Shown in pieces: positions 40,015 through 51,775 of a DNA stretch of 64,000 nt. This DNA is from Congeria kusceri. Taxonomy: Eukaryota; Mollusca; Bivalvia; Myida; Dreissenidae. The stretch covers positions 11,872,558 to 11,936,557 of the forward strand of contig CM051033.1 in NCBI GenBank assembly GCA_027627225.1, in the 5' to 3' direction. The position numbers and the translations under genes were made by a program. The notes beneath the pieces were generated by a model. It did no database searches. It was not told where the DNA came from and worked only from the letters and a program-made list of their open reading frames with translations. Each line of letters begins with the position of its first letter. The stretch's first letter is position 1.

Positions 40015-40479
40015 GTCCGAAATAAAACGGGACCCCTTTTTGATCAAACCAGATGTAGGACCCATTTAGATCATAAAACTATTTTGGTGCGTACAGCTTA
40101 AAAAACAATTTTGAGACGTCTGCCCCATACCAAACCCTTATATAAACACCCAAAGAATACTCCTAGCACATTTTTGATATAATATTTTCTTTCATTTAAT
40201 CCTGAGAGAGCGAGTTCCTAAGTGAAACCCAGTAATGATCACAAATTACATGGAAAACAGTCCCCGCTTAGAAAATGTGCACCGAGTAATGTCGAGATCT
40301 AGAGTGAAGACAGACACTAAATAAACGCTAAACACTTTCTAACGAATGTGGCTGGAAAGTGGACGGCATTAAACATTTTATGCAACTAATTAAAGGGTAT
40401 AAACATGCATAAAATACCTGTTTTTGCAAAGACGTCGCCATTTTGATTCCGTTTTGATCATCAATGATTACCCCCTCTG
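40015..40479. repeat. Right arm of large inverted repeat, with a second start exon on the minus strand
   Basis: Reverse complement of 35770-36230. On the minus strand, 40441 down to 40418 reads MATSLQKQ followed by a GTATTT donor, the counterpart of MATFFQKQ in the left arm. Both arms thus keep a start codon, eight codons and a splice donor pointing inward. No downstream minus-strand exons could be established. Confidence 0.8.
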
Positions 40480-40514
40480 TACTTGAAACATTGATAAAAA
40501 AATCCAAATTGAAA

Positions 40515-41045
40515 AAGGGGCTTCGACAGGTACCGTATTACAACCCCAATATTTCCGGAAAAAGTCCGGTGACCCATATTTTCTAACACTGTTTTGGTTT
40601 CAGTATACAATGACACATGTATATGAAATGTTTTAACAAAATACGTCGTTTGGAACTAAAGATATCCGTATATTTGATTTTATATTGTTTTTAATGTTTT
40701 CAAAGGCATATTAAATGCATCATTAACCTCATTAAGCGTCCATTAAAAGTTTTTTTTTAATGGTAACTATGGATAAAGCGCGTTTTGTCATTAAACTGCA
40801 CGTGCATATTGCCTAACGAAACGTTTCAAAAAGATGCATTAAAAATCTCCGTCCTTGTATGTATTAACCCTTTATATAATTTAAAATTGCTAGTCACACA
40901 AACTAAAAAAAGGGCTTCAACAGGTACCGTGTTTGAATCCCAATATTTCCTGAACAAGGCCGATGACCCCTTATTTGTAAGCTTGTTTTAGTTTTAGGAT
41001 ACATTGACACATGTTTGTGCAAATTTTTGAGAATCTTTCAGAATC
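40515..41045. repeat. Subterminal direct repeats, right cluster (X-Y-X)
   Basis: Modules: X at 40515-40660 (GACAGGTACCGTATTACAA), Y at 40690-40840 (GGATAAAGCGCG, GCATATTGCCTAAC), X again at 40905-41045 (AACAGGTACCGTGTTTGAAT). They are in the same orientation as the left cluster. Confidence 0.6.
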
Positions 41046-41078
41046 AAAAAATGGGAACACTTGTTGCGAACGTCTTTA

Positions 41079-41270
41079 AACTGTCAAAACAAAGCATTGG
41101 TGGTTTAAACATCACCCTTGACCCATATGTATTCATAATAACGTAAATATAAACAAGGATTAACCTCATAGCACAACAACCTAATTATAACAATCAAAGA
41201 AAATACTAATTCAACTACTTATTACCAAGTACTCAATGGTTGGATCATAGATGTAAACTATATTAACAGA
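41079..41270. repeat. Repeat Z, right half of a split copy
   Basis: AACTGTCAAAACAAAGCATT, TGGTGGTTTAAAC and GTACTCAATGGTTGGATCAT match 10105-10300. Homology begins immediately after the right terminal inverted repeat. Confidence 0.75.
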
Positions 41271-41989
41271 ATGGAAACTTGTTGAGTTTTAAGGCACGCT
41301 GAAATGAAAGAAACACAATTATAAACAACATCTCTTCTTGTTTTAAAGATTTAAAGATATAGCATCTTGTAGTTCAATTTTCAGACCATCATCGCGCCAT
41401 AGAGGAAGAAGCCGTAATATTGGGTGTAAGCTAATAAAAAATAACATTAATTATGTCAGTGTCTCACCGTCTTTATGGTAGGGCTGTACGGCAATTTTGA
41501 CAAAATTCCAGATGCATTCTTTTGATACTACTATATATTAATCATGAAAAAGACAAAACACAGTGAATTATCTCTTATTTTTCCCGTTGTGTTATGTTGA
41601 CTGAAAGACAGATATCTGTGAGAACGAGAAATCAACATGCGTTTATGTCTCAAGGGTTCAATTTAAACAGCCTTTTCCCTCCAAACGCTTTGCAAAATCG
41701 TAATGTAGTAAAATATTGAGACAATTTATATAAATTCAGGATATTATACAAGATATATAAGTTGCAAGTACGAATTATATAATAAAAATTTTTAATGTAT
41801 AGAAACGCATTTTCAACGGCTTTTTATAAGTCACATACAACAATAGATTGGACTTTCTTTTTTTTAAACAAATCAAAAATGATTTTGATGGGTATTATCT
41901 TTTTAATAGTGTGGAATGCTTTTATGTCTTAACAGATGATTTGCTATCAATTTTTAATATAACTATTGAATGTTCGCTACAGTTGTGTA

Positions 41990-43460
41990 CTTTCAAATTT
42001 GTATCTTAGTTGGTTACATTATGTCACTTTATTAAGGAGATATTAATGCAAATAGCACTGTTTGTTTATTCAGAATATTGCACAAGGAATTAAGAACTCG
42101 GTTAATAATTAAACATCTTAAAGCACGTCTAGGAAACAAAACAAATTAGAGGTTTTACGAAAATAACTAAGCGTATATTGTATGCGTGTAATATACGAAC
42201 ATTAAGCACTGCCGGCACCAGCATCTGCGTTCAATTGTGTTTAGTTAAACAAGGAATGGCATGTTTATCTTATATTTCCATGTTTAGATTTGTTCGCGGG
42301 TCTTGAGCGTCGTAATGTAATTTGTATACAAAAGTGTCTTCTGAAACTAGCAAAGGAACACGAACACACAAATACTCAAGAAAACGTTGACGTAGTCGTT
42401 AATGTTCTCGGCAAGACAAACCACTAGGGATGCTATACCCATTAAAATAAATTTCAGTAGATGGGAACCTTTACCAAACCGCATTGTCGATGTTGTGTGT
42501 CGTTTAATTAGGTGTATTTTCCCAGATATTTCGTTGCATTTGAAATATTAAAAGAATTCCCAGATGTTACAAGCGAGTGATATGATGTGTATTCGGTCTC
42601 TGAGTACTCTAAACCAGACAACGTAAAACCATGAGTGTGCAATCGCACTGAAGTAACAAAAGACAAATAACATATTCTCAACGCAGTGTTTTTCCTTACA
42701 CATTTTGAAGACGACAAAGTGTCAGAAGTAGTTTCATTTATTTGTCCTGTTATACTGATATAATTACAAATGATTTCTATCTTTGAATGTAACATCCTGT
42801 TATACTGCTATAATTACAAATGCTTTCTATCTATGAATAGGACATCCTGTTATTCTGCTATAATTACAAATCATTTCAATCTATGAATAGGACATCCTGT
42901 TATACTGCTATAATTACAAATGCTTTCTATCTATGAATAGGACATCCTGTTATTCGGCTATAATTACAAATGTTTCTATCTTTGAATAGGATATCCTGTT
43001 ATACTGCTAGAATTAAAAATGCTTTCTATCTTTGAATATGGCATAATATACAGCATTAAAATGCTAATAAGCAATAATGCATTCCTGTAATCAATTCTAA
43101 AACATCATTTTAGTAAATATTTACAGAGACAGAGGTTCAATAAGGACAAATTTTCACCTGCAGGTCCACGGTTCATCTGACGGATCGTTTAACATAAACT
43201 AAGAAACACTTGTTCCAAAGTATATATGTATAGCTTTGAATGTTTAATCCCTATCTCATGTATACAGTTTATGAAGCTCTACACATCAATACCTGAGGAT
43301 TTGTTTATACATTTATACCCTACTGAACGGTTTAGTTGGTATTGGAAATCCGTGCGGCATTATCTCGATGTTCGCGGAAAATGTTTTAATGAAGTCGTTT
43401 GAAACTCGAATAGCAGGATTCATTGATTATTTAAAGACCTTTAAGCCATACTTCAGTTCG
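41990..43460. repeat. Diverged unit Q, copy 3, right part
   Basis: Blocks b (42130-42540; AACAAGGAATGGCATGTTTA, TTTCCCAGATATTTCG) and c (43265-43410; TGCGGCATTATCTCGATGTT) follow in the order seen in copies 1 and 2. A local 50-bp array interrupts them. Confidence 0.65.
42743..43040. repeat. 50-bp tandem array, six copies
   Basis: Units begin CATCCTGTTATACTGCTATA and continue AATTACAAATGCTTTCTATC with TATGAATAGGA; TCCTGT recurs every 50 bp from 42745. The last units are slightly diverged. Confidence 0.92.
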
Positions 43461-44580
43461 CTTTTAGATCTGACTTTGCTAGTACATTTTAATGGACGAA
43501 ACAACTGTAATGTTACACCTAAAATACCATTCGTTAAAACAGATCTTACAGACCGATACATCACTGGTCTCTCAAGAACGCAATTGAGTTGGCTCTATTA
43601 ATAAATACGACATGTTTACAGATATAACTATTGGTAAAGACTATATATTCGTTTATATATTAATAAAGTGAACTACTTCAACAACACATACTAAACAACC
43701 AATGCGCAATATCATTCTTGCCAATCGCAGACTAAGACAATGTTCAGATCCTGATCACTACTACATTGAAGAGATTCCTCTTTGGGAAGAACTCTTACAT
43801 CTACAAGACGATTGTGCTTCCATTATATTACTGTAATAAGACGTTCAGAAAAGTGTCTGTGTAGATAAACAGGTTGATTTAAACGAGCCACGACATGTTT
43901 ATATTATACTGATTTTTATGATTAGGTTCTTTTAAAAGTTGATCGAACACACTTCTCAAAGAGAATTTTAGGTTTTTAGTTTTGACTTTTTAGTTTCAAA
44001 TGAAAGAAGTATGAACTGTAAGTTGTGTTGCGATATTTTCTGAATGCAAAATCTTTCACTTGAAATGTAATAATCTCTTAGTATCAATGAACAGCGATTG
44101 AGAATTCAACATCATATCTTATTTAGACAGAAGTATGTCCTCAAATGTAGGTCTTGAAAATCAAATTGTCTGAGATAAATAAAAGCTTTCAGCCCAAAAC
44201 AGCGATCACATAGTAATTACATCATATCTGGGAGACATAATATTTAACGTGTTAAACATACGAGAGTGTACGTGTACTCAAAACTTGTTCAATCTTTCAA
44301 ACATAAGCAAATAGTACTCAGAATTAAATTAAAGGGACAGGTTCAAAGATTGGCAAATTGACAATTTACAAATTTTTATAATAGATCCAAAAAGAAAAAT
44401 ACATTTATATATAAACCAGCGAAATAATACTATTTCATTTATAATTGAAATATAGTGCCGTTGTTTTTAAATCATCAATTGAAAAGTATTAAAATATAAA
44501 GCGTTTCTAACGCTTTTCATCGGTATTTTGGACAACACGTGTATTACTTACATAGCGTTAAACATTCAATACTAAGTTTG
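43461..44580. other. Intergenic; no gene seen
   Basis: No supported exon, RNA gene or clear repeat. Confidence 0.5.
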
Positions 44581-44585
44581 AATGT

Positions 44586-44655
44586 CAGAATGGCCAGTTG
44601 GTAAGCGGGACAGACTTTTGATCCCGGCGGTCGTAGGTTCGAGTCACGGCGAAAG
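44586..44655 (+). ncRNA. tRNA-like sequence, probably tRNA-derived repeat
   Basis: A-box-like TGGCCAGTTGGTAAGC (44591-44606) and B-box TAGGTTCGAGTC (44634-44645) are spaced as in a tRNA, and a CTTTTGA loop would give a UUU (Lys) anticodon. The anticodon and acceptor stems do not pair well and no T-run terminator follows closely. It reads as a decayed tRNA or SINE head, not a working gene. Confidence 0.5.
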
Positions 44656-46504
44656 CAAATCTTTAAATTATATTATTTCTGGATATGATATTTGTTTTTA
44701 GTAAGTCCAATTGCTTTAGATTATGCAGTTAAGAAATTAAACGATATTTTCAAAAAATACGAAATTCTGTGAACATGTCACTAAACATTGCATTATCAAT
44801 TGTTTTTCCGTACATGCTATTTTTGTATAAATTATGTGGAAATGATAAAAGTGCCATTATTTCAGACACACACTGAAATGCTATATATCACAGACACCAT
44901 TCAGACACACTTACATGTTCGCTGCATTTGCATGTGCCAGCCAATGTATACAATTTGCTTATGTCATCGCAAAACATGTATCATACAATCAAATGTAATC
45001 AATGTATGGAAATCACTACTACAGGAGCAGAACAAAACATAGTTAAATATTTACGTGTTGTAAGCGTGCCGTTATGTTTTGACAAATTGTTAAATGCGAT
45101 GTTTGCCTTTTTAAATTTATCTCAAAGAAAAATGCAATTAAAAATGAATGTTCAAAAGATGTCATATGTTGATACAAAAATAATGTAATGTGCAATGCTA
45201 AGAAAGAACAACAAATCCGTTAAACGTGTGCAATTATTCATATTATTGATGTTCGCTGATTGATCAAAGGCATCTTGACAATCAACCCTTTTTCTCAAAT
45301 GTTTAACATTAATTAATCACTGATTTATCTAAACTGATTTCATGTACCTACGATAGTATTAAAGCTTAATCTTAGTCATAGAAACAGATGCAAACAATTG
45401 TTGCATAATTATCCTTGGATGTTTTGGTCGCTACAAAAGATGACGACGAAAATACTATTTTAAAATAAATTAAATGCTTTCCTCTTCTCTGCGTAGTCAT
45501 TTTGAATGTGTTGCAATAAATTATGAGCTGTATGCAAAATTGAAGAAACACTAGAAGACTATTTTGAGAAATATTGTCAGATCTCGTTCAGAATGGTGAA
45601 ACAAAAGAACAAAAACAAAGTAATCAGACGGTTATCACAGTTGATATATAATTAGTTTTTGGTGAAACGACCACAATAGATCAGGGAACATTATGTTAAC
45701 GCTAATAAATGCTTTTTGGAAATTTTAGTTTCGCCATTCGTCGTTTAGTAAACTCTTTTGACATACTATTTGTGCATTTTTTATAAAGTGTAAACCTGTT
45801 CGCGTTATTGTTATTTAAATGACTTTAAATACCATCAATCTCGACAACACTATATTCTTATTAGCGTTTAGTATCAACAGAAAATGGCGATACTTTCAAT
45901 ATTTTAGGCATTATCATAGAATGGACAATAACATGTTAAATATAAAATATCCATGGTTAAATCATTTAAGGAAATAATAAAAATGTAGTAAGGAATAACG
46001 AACATCTTTTCATAAAACATTGACTTAATTGGATGCAGGCAATCGATTTCCTATAAGTGTATGCACATTTTGACAAAGCAAAACAGATACAAATAGTTTA
46101 CACTTTCTTTGGTAATTAAGCTTACACATGTGACAATATTGTTGTACACACAATAACGCGCTACTTAAAAAGCAATTATAAGAGGAGTGCCGCGTTACGT
46201 TATAAACCATGCAGCCACGATTGCCAATGTTAAACATGTGTATTTTATATAGCAGAAATATTCTGAGTAAATAAATCCAGCTGCCAGTAGTAACAGAATG
46301 TCATCAAAACAACTCTTGTTTATTCCAGATGTTGTTGGATAAACAACGCATGAATCACCATGGAAATCAGAATAATATCATGTCTTGAGTCGTTTATTTC
46401 AAACATTGTAGTTTTTAGTTGTAACGACAAATTCAGACCATGTTACCATGTCAACTAATTATTTCACAACACGCATACTCCTAGATAATTACCGACTATT
46501 ATAA
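44656..46504. other. Intergenic; diverged repeats, no gene seen
   Basis: The block 46300-46500 (GTTGGATAAACAACGCA, CATGTTACCATGTCAAC, CTAGATAATTACCGA) recurs diverged at 48040-48230. No supported exon was found. Confidence 0.5.
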
Positions 46505-46682
46505 GATCAGTCCGCACGGGCTAATCCGGGACGGCACTTTCCGCTTTTATGGTATTTTCTGTTACAAGGAAGTCTTTTCTAAACGTAAATCCATTGTAGG
46601 CGAAAAGTGCCGGCCTGGATTAGCCTGGATGAGCACTTTACGTTCATGCATTTAGCCCGGGTTTCCCACGACGCGCCTCATT
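46505..46682. mobile_element. Truncated copy of the palindromic bivalve-type MITE
   Basis: CAGTCCGCACGGGCTAATCC through CACGACGCGCCTCATTT matches 8565-8761. The left outer arm is missing and the right arm has an internal deletion. Confidence 0.85.
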
Positions 46683-46766
46683 TTAAATTATCTTTGTAGG
46701 AAATCACATTTGGGGTGTGTCTGTGTTTATCCGTGATTCGGTATTAAGGTCGTTGTGTGAGGCTAA

Positions 46767-46942
46767 GAATCAAATATTCGGCTTTTATAGTATTTTCTCT
46801 TTGAATGATGTCTCTTGTAAACATTAATCCACTGTAGACGGAAAGTGTCGTCCTGGATTAGCCTATGCGGACTGCACAGTCTAATCCGGTACGCCTCTTT
46901 GCGCACATGCATTTAGCCCGGTTTTCCACGACACGCCTCATA
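46767..46942. mobile_element. Second partial copy of the palindromic MITE
   Basis: From CGGCTTTTATAGTATTTTCT to CACGACACGCCTCATATA it matches the right two thirds of 8495-8761. It lies 85 bp after the first fragment in the same orientation, so this may be a local duplication or two insertions. Confidence 0.85.
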
Positions 46943-49900
46943 TATATTAATAGCATCATATGTTCCAGCATGCAACTTCTTCAAGAGCAGAACAAAGCAC
47001 ATCGTAATATTGATAAATTATTAGAGTGCCGTTATTTATTGGTAAATATTTATTGGTTTGTACATTTTTATGTTAGAGAAATGTTATTCAAACTGAAAGT
47101 CCCAAACATTCGATAGTGCATACACAATTTATAGTAACGTGCAATGCTAAAAAAAAGAATAGTGCTATTTTATCTTTCTCATCTGATGATTTTAAAAATA
47201 ATTGATATGCCGGTATACATCTAAAAAGTGTATTCTGCGCTTTCCTATTACCAATTGGTTGTAATGTACTCTTAGAGGCACGAAAAAAAAAGAACAGTAA
47301 TCCATTAAGGATATCACAAAACCAAACTTACAAGCTCTTTCATATATGGCAATATATCACAACATAATTATATTCAAATGACAACAGGGCAACAAGCATT
47401 TCTTCATAAATAACTAGTTTATGGCGAAAACAAATCAAATTTCTTCTTATAGAGGACAGAAAATACGATTTGGAAATAGTAGGATAATAGTAAGATGGAT
47501 GCATTGGTGAAGTCCTAAATTCGTCTGTTGGAAAACACACTTTACAGAACGGTTTGCTTCTATTCGAAGAATGTGCACGAGCAAACGACTTTGATTTTTT
47601 ATGTGAAAGCATTGTGGGTGTTAACTTTTGTTATAAAACAATTCTCAATACTAGAAATTTATAACTGCATACTATTTCCGAGTATTTAAATAACTTACTT
47701 TTATATAATTCGTAAACCAGGGCCAGCATATGACTTCTATAAGCCTTGATCCATATATCGACGTTTTGTTGAGGTAAAAAAAATATTGTCACTAACGTCA
47801 GCAATAAGGAGTAGTACGCTGTATTAATTTGTTCAGTTTATGAGATTGATTACATTTACATATCTTAATATAATAAAAAAGAAACCACGTGTACTTACAT
47901 TTTAATAAGACTAACTCTAGGGGTAACCCATAACTTAAAAATTGTGCATATCCGTTATGAAATGCTCTAATGCAACCTATAACCTTCGTTACCAATGTTA
48001 AACTGTTAATCAAAGTTGCCAGTGGGAATTGCAAATCATCGAAACAACCCTGGTCTAAACCAGATTGTGCTGGATAAACAACGCAAGAACAAAGAAAATC
48101 AGAATATATATCGTGTCTGGAATCGTTGAATTCATAGTTTCTAAGAATTAAAGTAAATGCAGGAAAGGTTACCATGTCAACACATTACTTCTATTGTCTT
48201 ACGACACGCATTCTCTTAGATAATTACGAATAGACTAATACATGTCTTATAAAACAATATTACATTTGTATTGATTGAAAGCTGCTTAGATTAAACAATC
48301 CATTGAACTACACCACTACACAATGTATTTATGATATGTTGAACACAATTCTAACTTTGTGAACACCATTTCAGTTGATTACATACTATGTGTTGAAGAA
48401 AATGCATTTGTTGTGCGTTTACACTCGGAAATAACAAATAATGTTACTCGGGAATAATTACAAGAACACGATCACCATTCGTGTTTATTCCTAATTTGTA
48501 TTCACACGATGACAGTTATAGAAAAAGGCATAATATAATTAACTTAGTGTTTCAATAATAATGATGGCATCAAGCTGTGTGTACTCTTGTGGAAGAAATA
48601 TGACATTTATTACGGCAATATTATTTATTCAAACTGAGTTATACCAATGCAAATCATTTTATACATTTATTTAACAAGCGTTCAAATTTGTTGCTGTGTT
48701 TAATCCAGCAATGCCTTTGGTATAATAACAGTTCATGTACATGTCCGATTCAATGTTGCTAGAATTAGCACAAAACCATAATTTATACCAAATCCTTTTG
48801 AAGGTTAACCCTATTCGTTAGTGATTCAATTCAACAATATGACGATTTCAGCATTGAATACATGTTATGTTTGTCGTCATTGTGAACCCATTGTGTTTAT
48901 TACTGTAAGAATTCAAATGAATTTTTGAACATGACATACATCGAATATTAATTTTATTCTGTGTCCAACTATGTATCTATTTTAAATATATTCAATAATT
49001 TTATCAAGGAAATAACATATGTCAAATAATGATGTTGTTGTTAAACATATCGAGAATAAAGATCTTGTATATTTCACAACGGTATTAGACTAATGCAAAT
49101 GAATTGAATATATCCTTAGAAGAACTTCCGATGCATTTCGCAATTGCATTTTGAACTTTATAAATAACAAAGACATATTTAGTATCCGTTTTATTTGTAG
49201 TCATTTCCTTCCATGTCCTTTATTGAATGATTGTGTATCAACTTGTGACTACAAGAACATCCAACTGTCTTCACCGGTATTTTGTCTTTATTAGAACCAA
49301 TATTAAAGTTTTACATATGCTTAGTATTTTAACATTGTTGCCTGTGAAATCAACGCACAAGAATAAATGTTTGCTCCAAAAAGATCTGCATAATTCATCA
49401 TGTGTGAACCGTTGGACAAAAAGATTAATTGCACACGTGCATAAATATTGTTGACAAATACTTTATTCTTCATTAGTGTCGGATGTAGTCATTTGTTCTG
49501 GAAATGGAACACTGGGACTGAATATTTATGAAACATGAAAAACGTCTGTGGTCTCATAATCACCGATGTTCCATTCTGAGATACAACATCATTTATCTGA
49601 GGACACACACATGAAGGCATAATGTTATATCAAAAATTATCATATAATGTGTACTAAAATAGGCGCCAGGACAGAAATATAGATGTTTTATGATGCAGTG
49701 ATATGAACATTAAATTGGTCATGTGCTGGAGATAGGGAGAGCGGGGATCAAAAGTACACGGAGTCAGCACTAAGCTCCGAAGTCGACTTTGCAGACCACT
49801 TACCAGACCCGCGTGACCATATTCCATAGGTGAGGTAAGTATAACAATTCCTACACTAAAAGGATAGTCCTCCTAATGAGTATTGTGATTATATGCATAT

Positions 49901-51344
49901 ATTTTGATTTACGGTTTTGTTTATTAAACACATTGAATTCAGAATGCATATTATATTTTTTCATCCTTAACAATTCTGACAAATTATTTGATTGACTTTA
50001 TATGAAATTTTAGCTCGTGACATCGGTAGCTTTAAGACTGAAATTTAGTCGTAAGATTTAAGCTTCAATACCAGCAAATTTAATAGTTGCTAGGCTCTAA
50101 TTCCATTGGTTAATACTTAATATTTCGACTAGTGTTCAATTTGTGAATTAATGCTGCAATTAAACTAATACTTTTGACATAATTACAATATTCAAGCAAT
50201 GTATTTTTAATTATAATCTGTTTGGAAATAAAACAGGCACACATAAAGGGAAATCATACAATCATAGACATCGGATTAGTGTACTTCGAGATATGAAGCA
50301 AGCACATCGGTAAATTAAATGTAATCAGACGGAAATCCCAATTGCGCAATAAGCTTTTTTTTCAAAGATAACGAATTTATGATCATACGAACAGCAAAAA
50401 TATGAAAATATTGCTTTGACCTTGATAAATGCCTTTGTGAGCTTTCCCCTTTCTTTCTTCAAGTGATTAACATATCTGAAAGAAAACGAAAAACAATATT
50501 GGGCGATCAATATTGTTAGTTGCCTACGAATACCATTTCTTTTAAATTCTGCGACGATACGATACGTATTTATTAACTTCAATCTAATATTACAATAATA
50601 AAATCATTATATGTTCAATTCGACCCAAAAATACATAATTTAACTGTGTATGTTTCCTTAATTAAATTATTTCTGACCTCTAAACGCGCTAACTTCGCCA
50701 TGTAGTTTTATACCATATTGGATTGTATTGTCTACAATTAGGCACTGTGGATACAGAAAAGTGTTTCAATGAGCGTTACGTGGTTTATATAACGGTTTAT
50801 ATCAGTTAACAAAAGGAAAACATTGGTTTCAATTACCTTACCTTCCATTACACAACCTGTCGCATTGACAATGGCTAACTTTATCCGCAATAAAGCAGCC
50901 AGAGAAATATTGTAATGTTACTAAAAATGTCCTCTTACCAGTTCATACTGCATTTCATCCAGCCAGAACCTGTCCATGTCAAAGATTGTTGGCCTCACAC
51001 CGGACAAAAAACATGCGGATTACAATGACAATCAAAAAACATTTCGTGCTTTATATCCGTATTGTTATGGTTTGTTATTGTTATGAAAAGTGGGCTAAAG
51101 TTACTTTGACAACAATACAAATATACAACGCAAAAAATACGAAATATAAAGAAGAAAGATATGCATTGTGAACGATTAAACAAAATGTATAAACAGTTTG
51201 CTATGTATGTAAACTATAAAGAAAACATGACTGCACTGTACAAATTAATGTCAAGGACGCCTATGAATTTATACACATACATATTTGTCGACCAAAAATA
51301 TTTTACCCCAATAGAGAGTAAGAAAGAATGGGCAGATTGATTGG
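46943..51344. other. Intergenic; diverged repeats, no gene seen
   Basis: A 125-residue minus-strand frame at 47798-48175 overlaps the duplicated block shared with 46300-46500, where it is not open, so I do not call it. Block 47390-47600 has a diverged copy at 53910-54110 (ATAACTAGTTTATG). Block 50860-51010 resembles 57090-57230 (CTGCATTTCATCCAG, TTGTTGGC.TCACACCGGA). Confidence 0.5.
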
Positions 51345-51775
51345 TCACACAATTAGGCCACACCAATTTGATTGTATGTTTAGCATCCTCGGACTGGTAT
51401 GTTTTCGGATGCCTCAACGAAAAAAAAAACAATTGTTACAATATGAAAGATCAAGTTGGAAAGCGTCTAAACATTTTGGAAAAAAAAAGGAAAAAAAGGA
51501 TTTTTAGGTTTGTACTAATATTTGTAAAACATAGCGTGCAACCAGTCAATTCGCTCAGTTACACTACTATATTGTATGATGTGTCCCGATATGAAGTTGG
51601 TATCTAACAGTGTTGCGCGTAAACATTTGTTTTAGTCACTGCCATGAATAAGTTGTGAAAGAAAAATGTTTTAGTGACTTTTTTTTTCCTGCCTGGTTGG
51701 TAGGTTTTACAAAATCAAGGGGGCGCTAAGCACAGAATCAAATTTTTATGGCCCTATTTATTCGAATAAAAATGC
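51345..51775. repeat. ~430-bp interspersed repeat, copy 1
   Basis: Matches 61035-61430 in the same orientation: ATGTTTAGC(A/G)TCCTCGG, GGATGC(C/T)T(C/G)AACGAAAAAA, GTAAACATTTG(T/C)TTTAG, CCACTGCCATTAATAAG-type and TGGCC(C/G)TA. There is no shared open frame. Confidence 0.75.

Larger units (their letters stand above)
35122..41078. mobile_element. 5.96-kb insertion with perfect 18-bp terminal inverted repeats
   Basis: TAAAGACGTTCGCAACAA at 35122-35139 is repeated exactly inverted at 41061-41078. The flanks are the two halves of repeat Z, so this is a real insertion in a known sequence. TA or TAAA at the borders may be the target-site duplication (TA type), but the palindromic TAAA/TTTA makes the border ambiguous. 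The contents from outside in are direct ~150-bp repeats (GCTT..ACAGGTACCGT type) on both sides, two ~465-bp inverted arms, a candidate cysteine-rich gene and a truncated non-LTR fragment. No transposase was recognised. Confidence 0.75.

Noticed and set aside
47798..48175. 125-residue minus-strand frame
   Set aside because: Lies in a block duplicated at 46300-46500 where the frame is not open; no family match or start context.
49715..49850. tRNA-like stretch near GGGGATCAAAAGTACACGG
   Set aside because: No A/B box pair with correct spacing on either strand.
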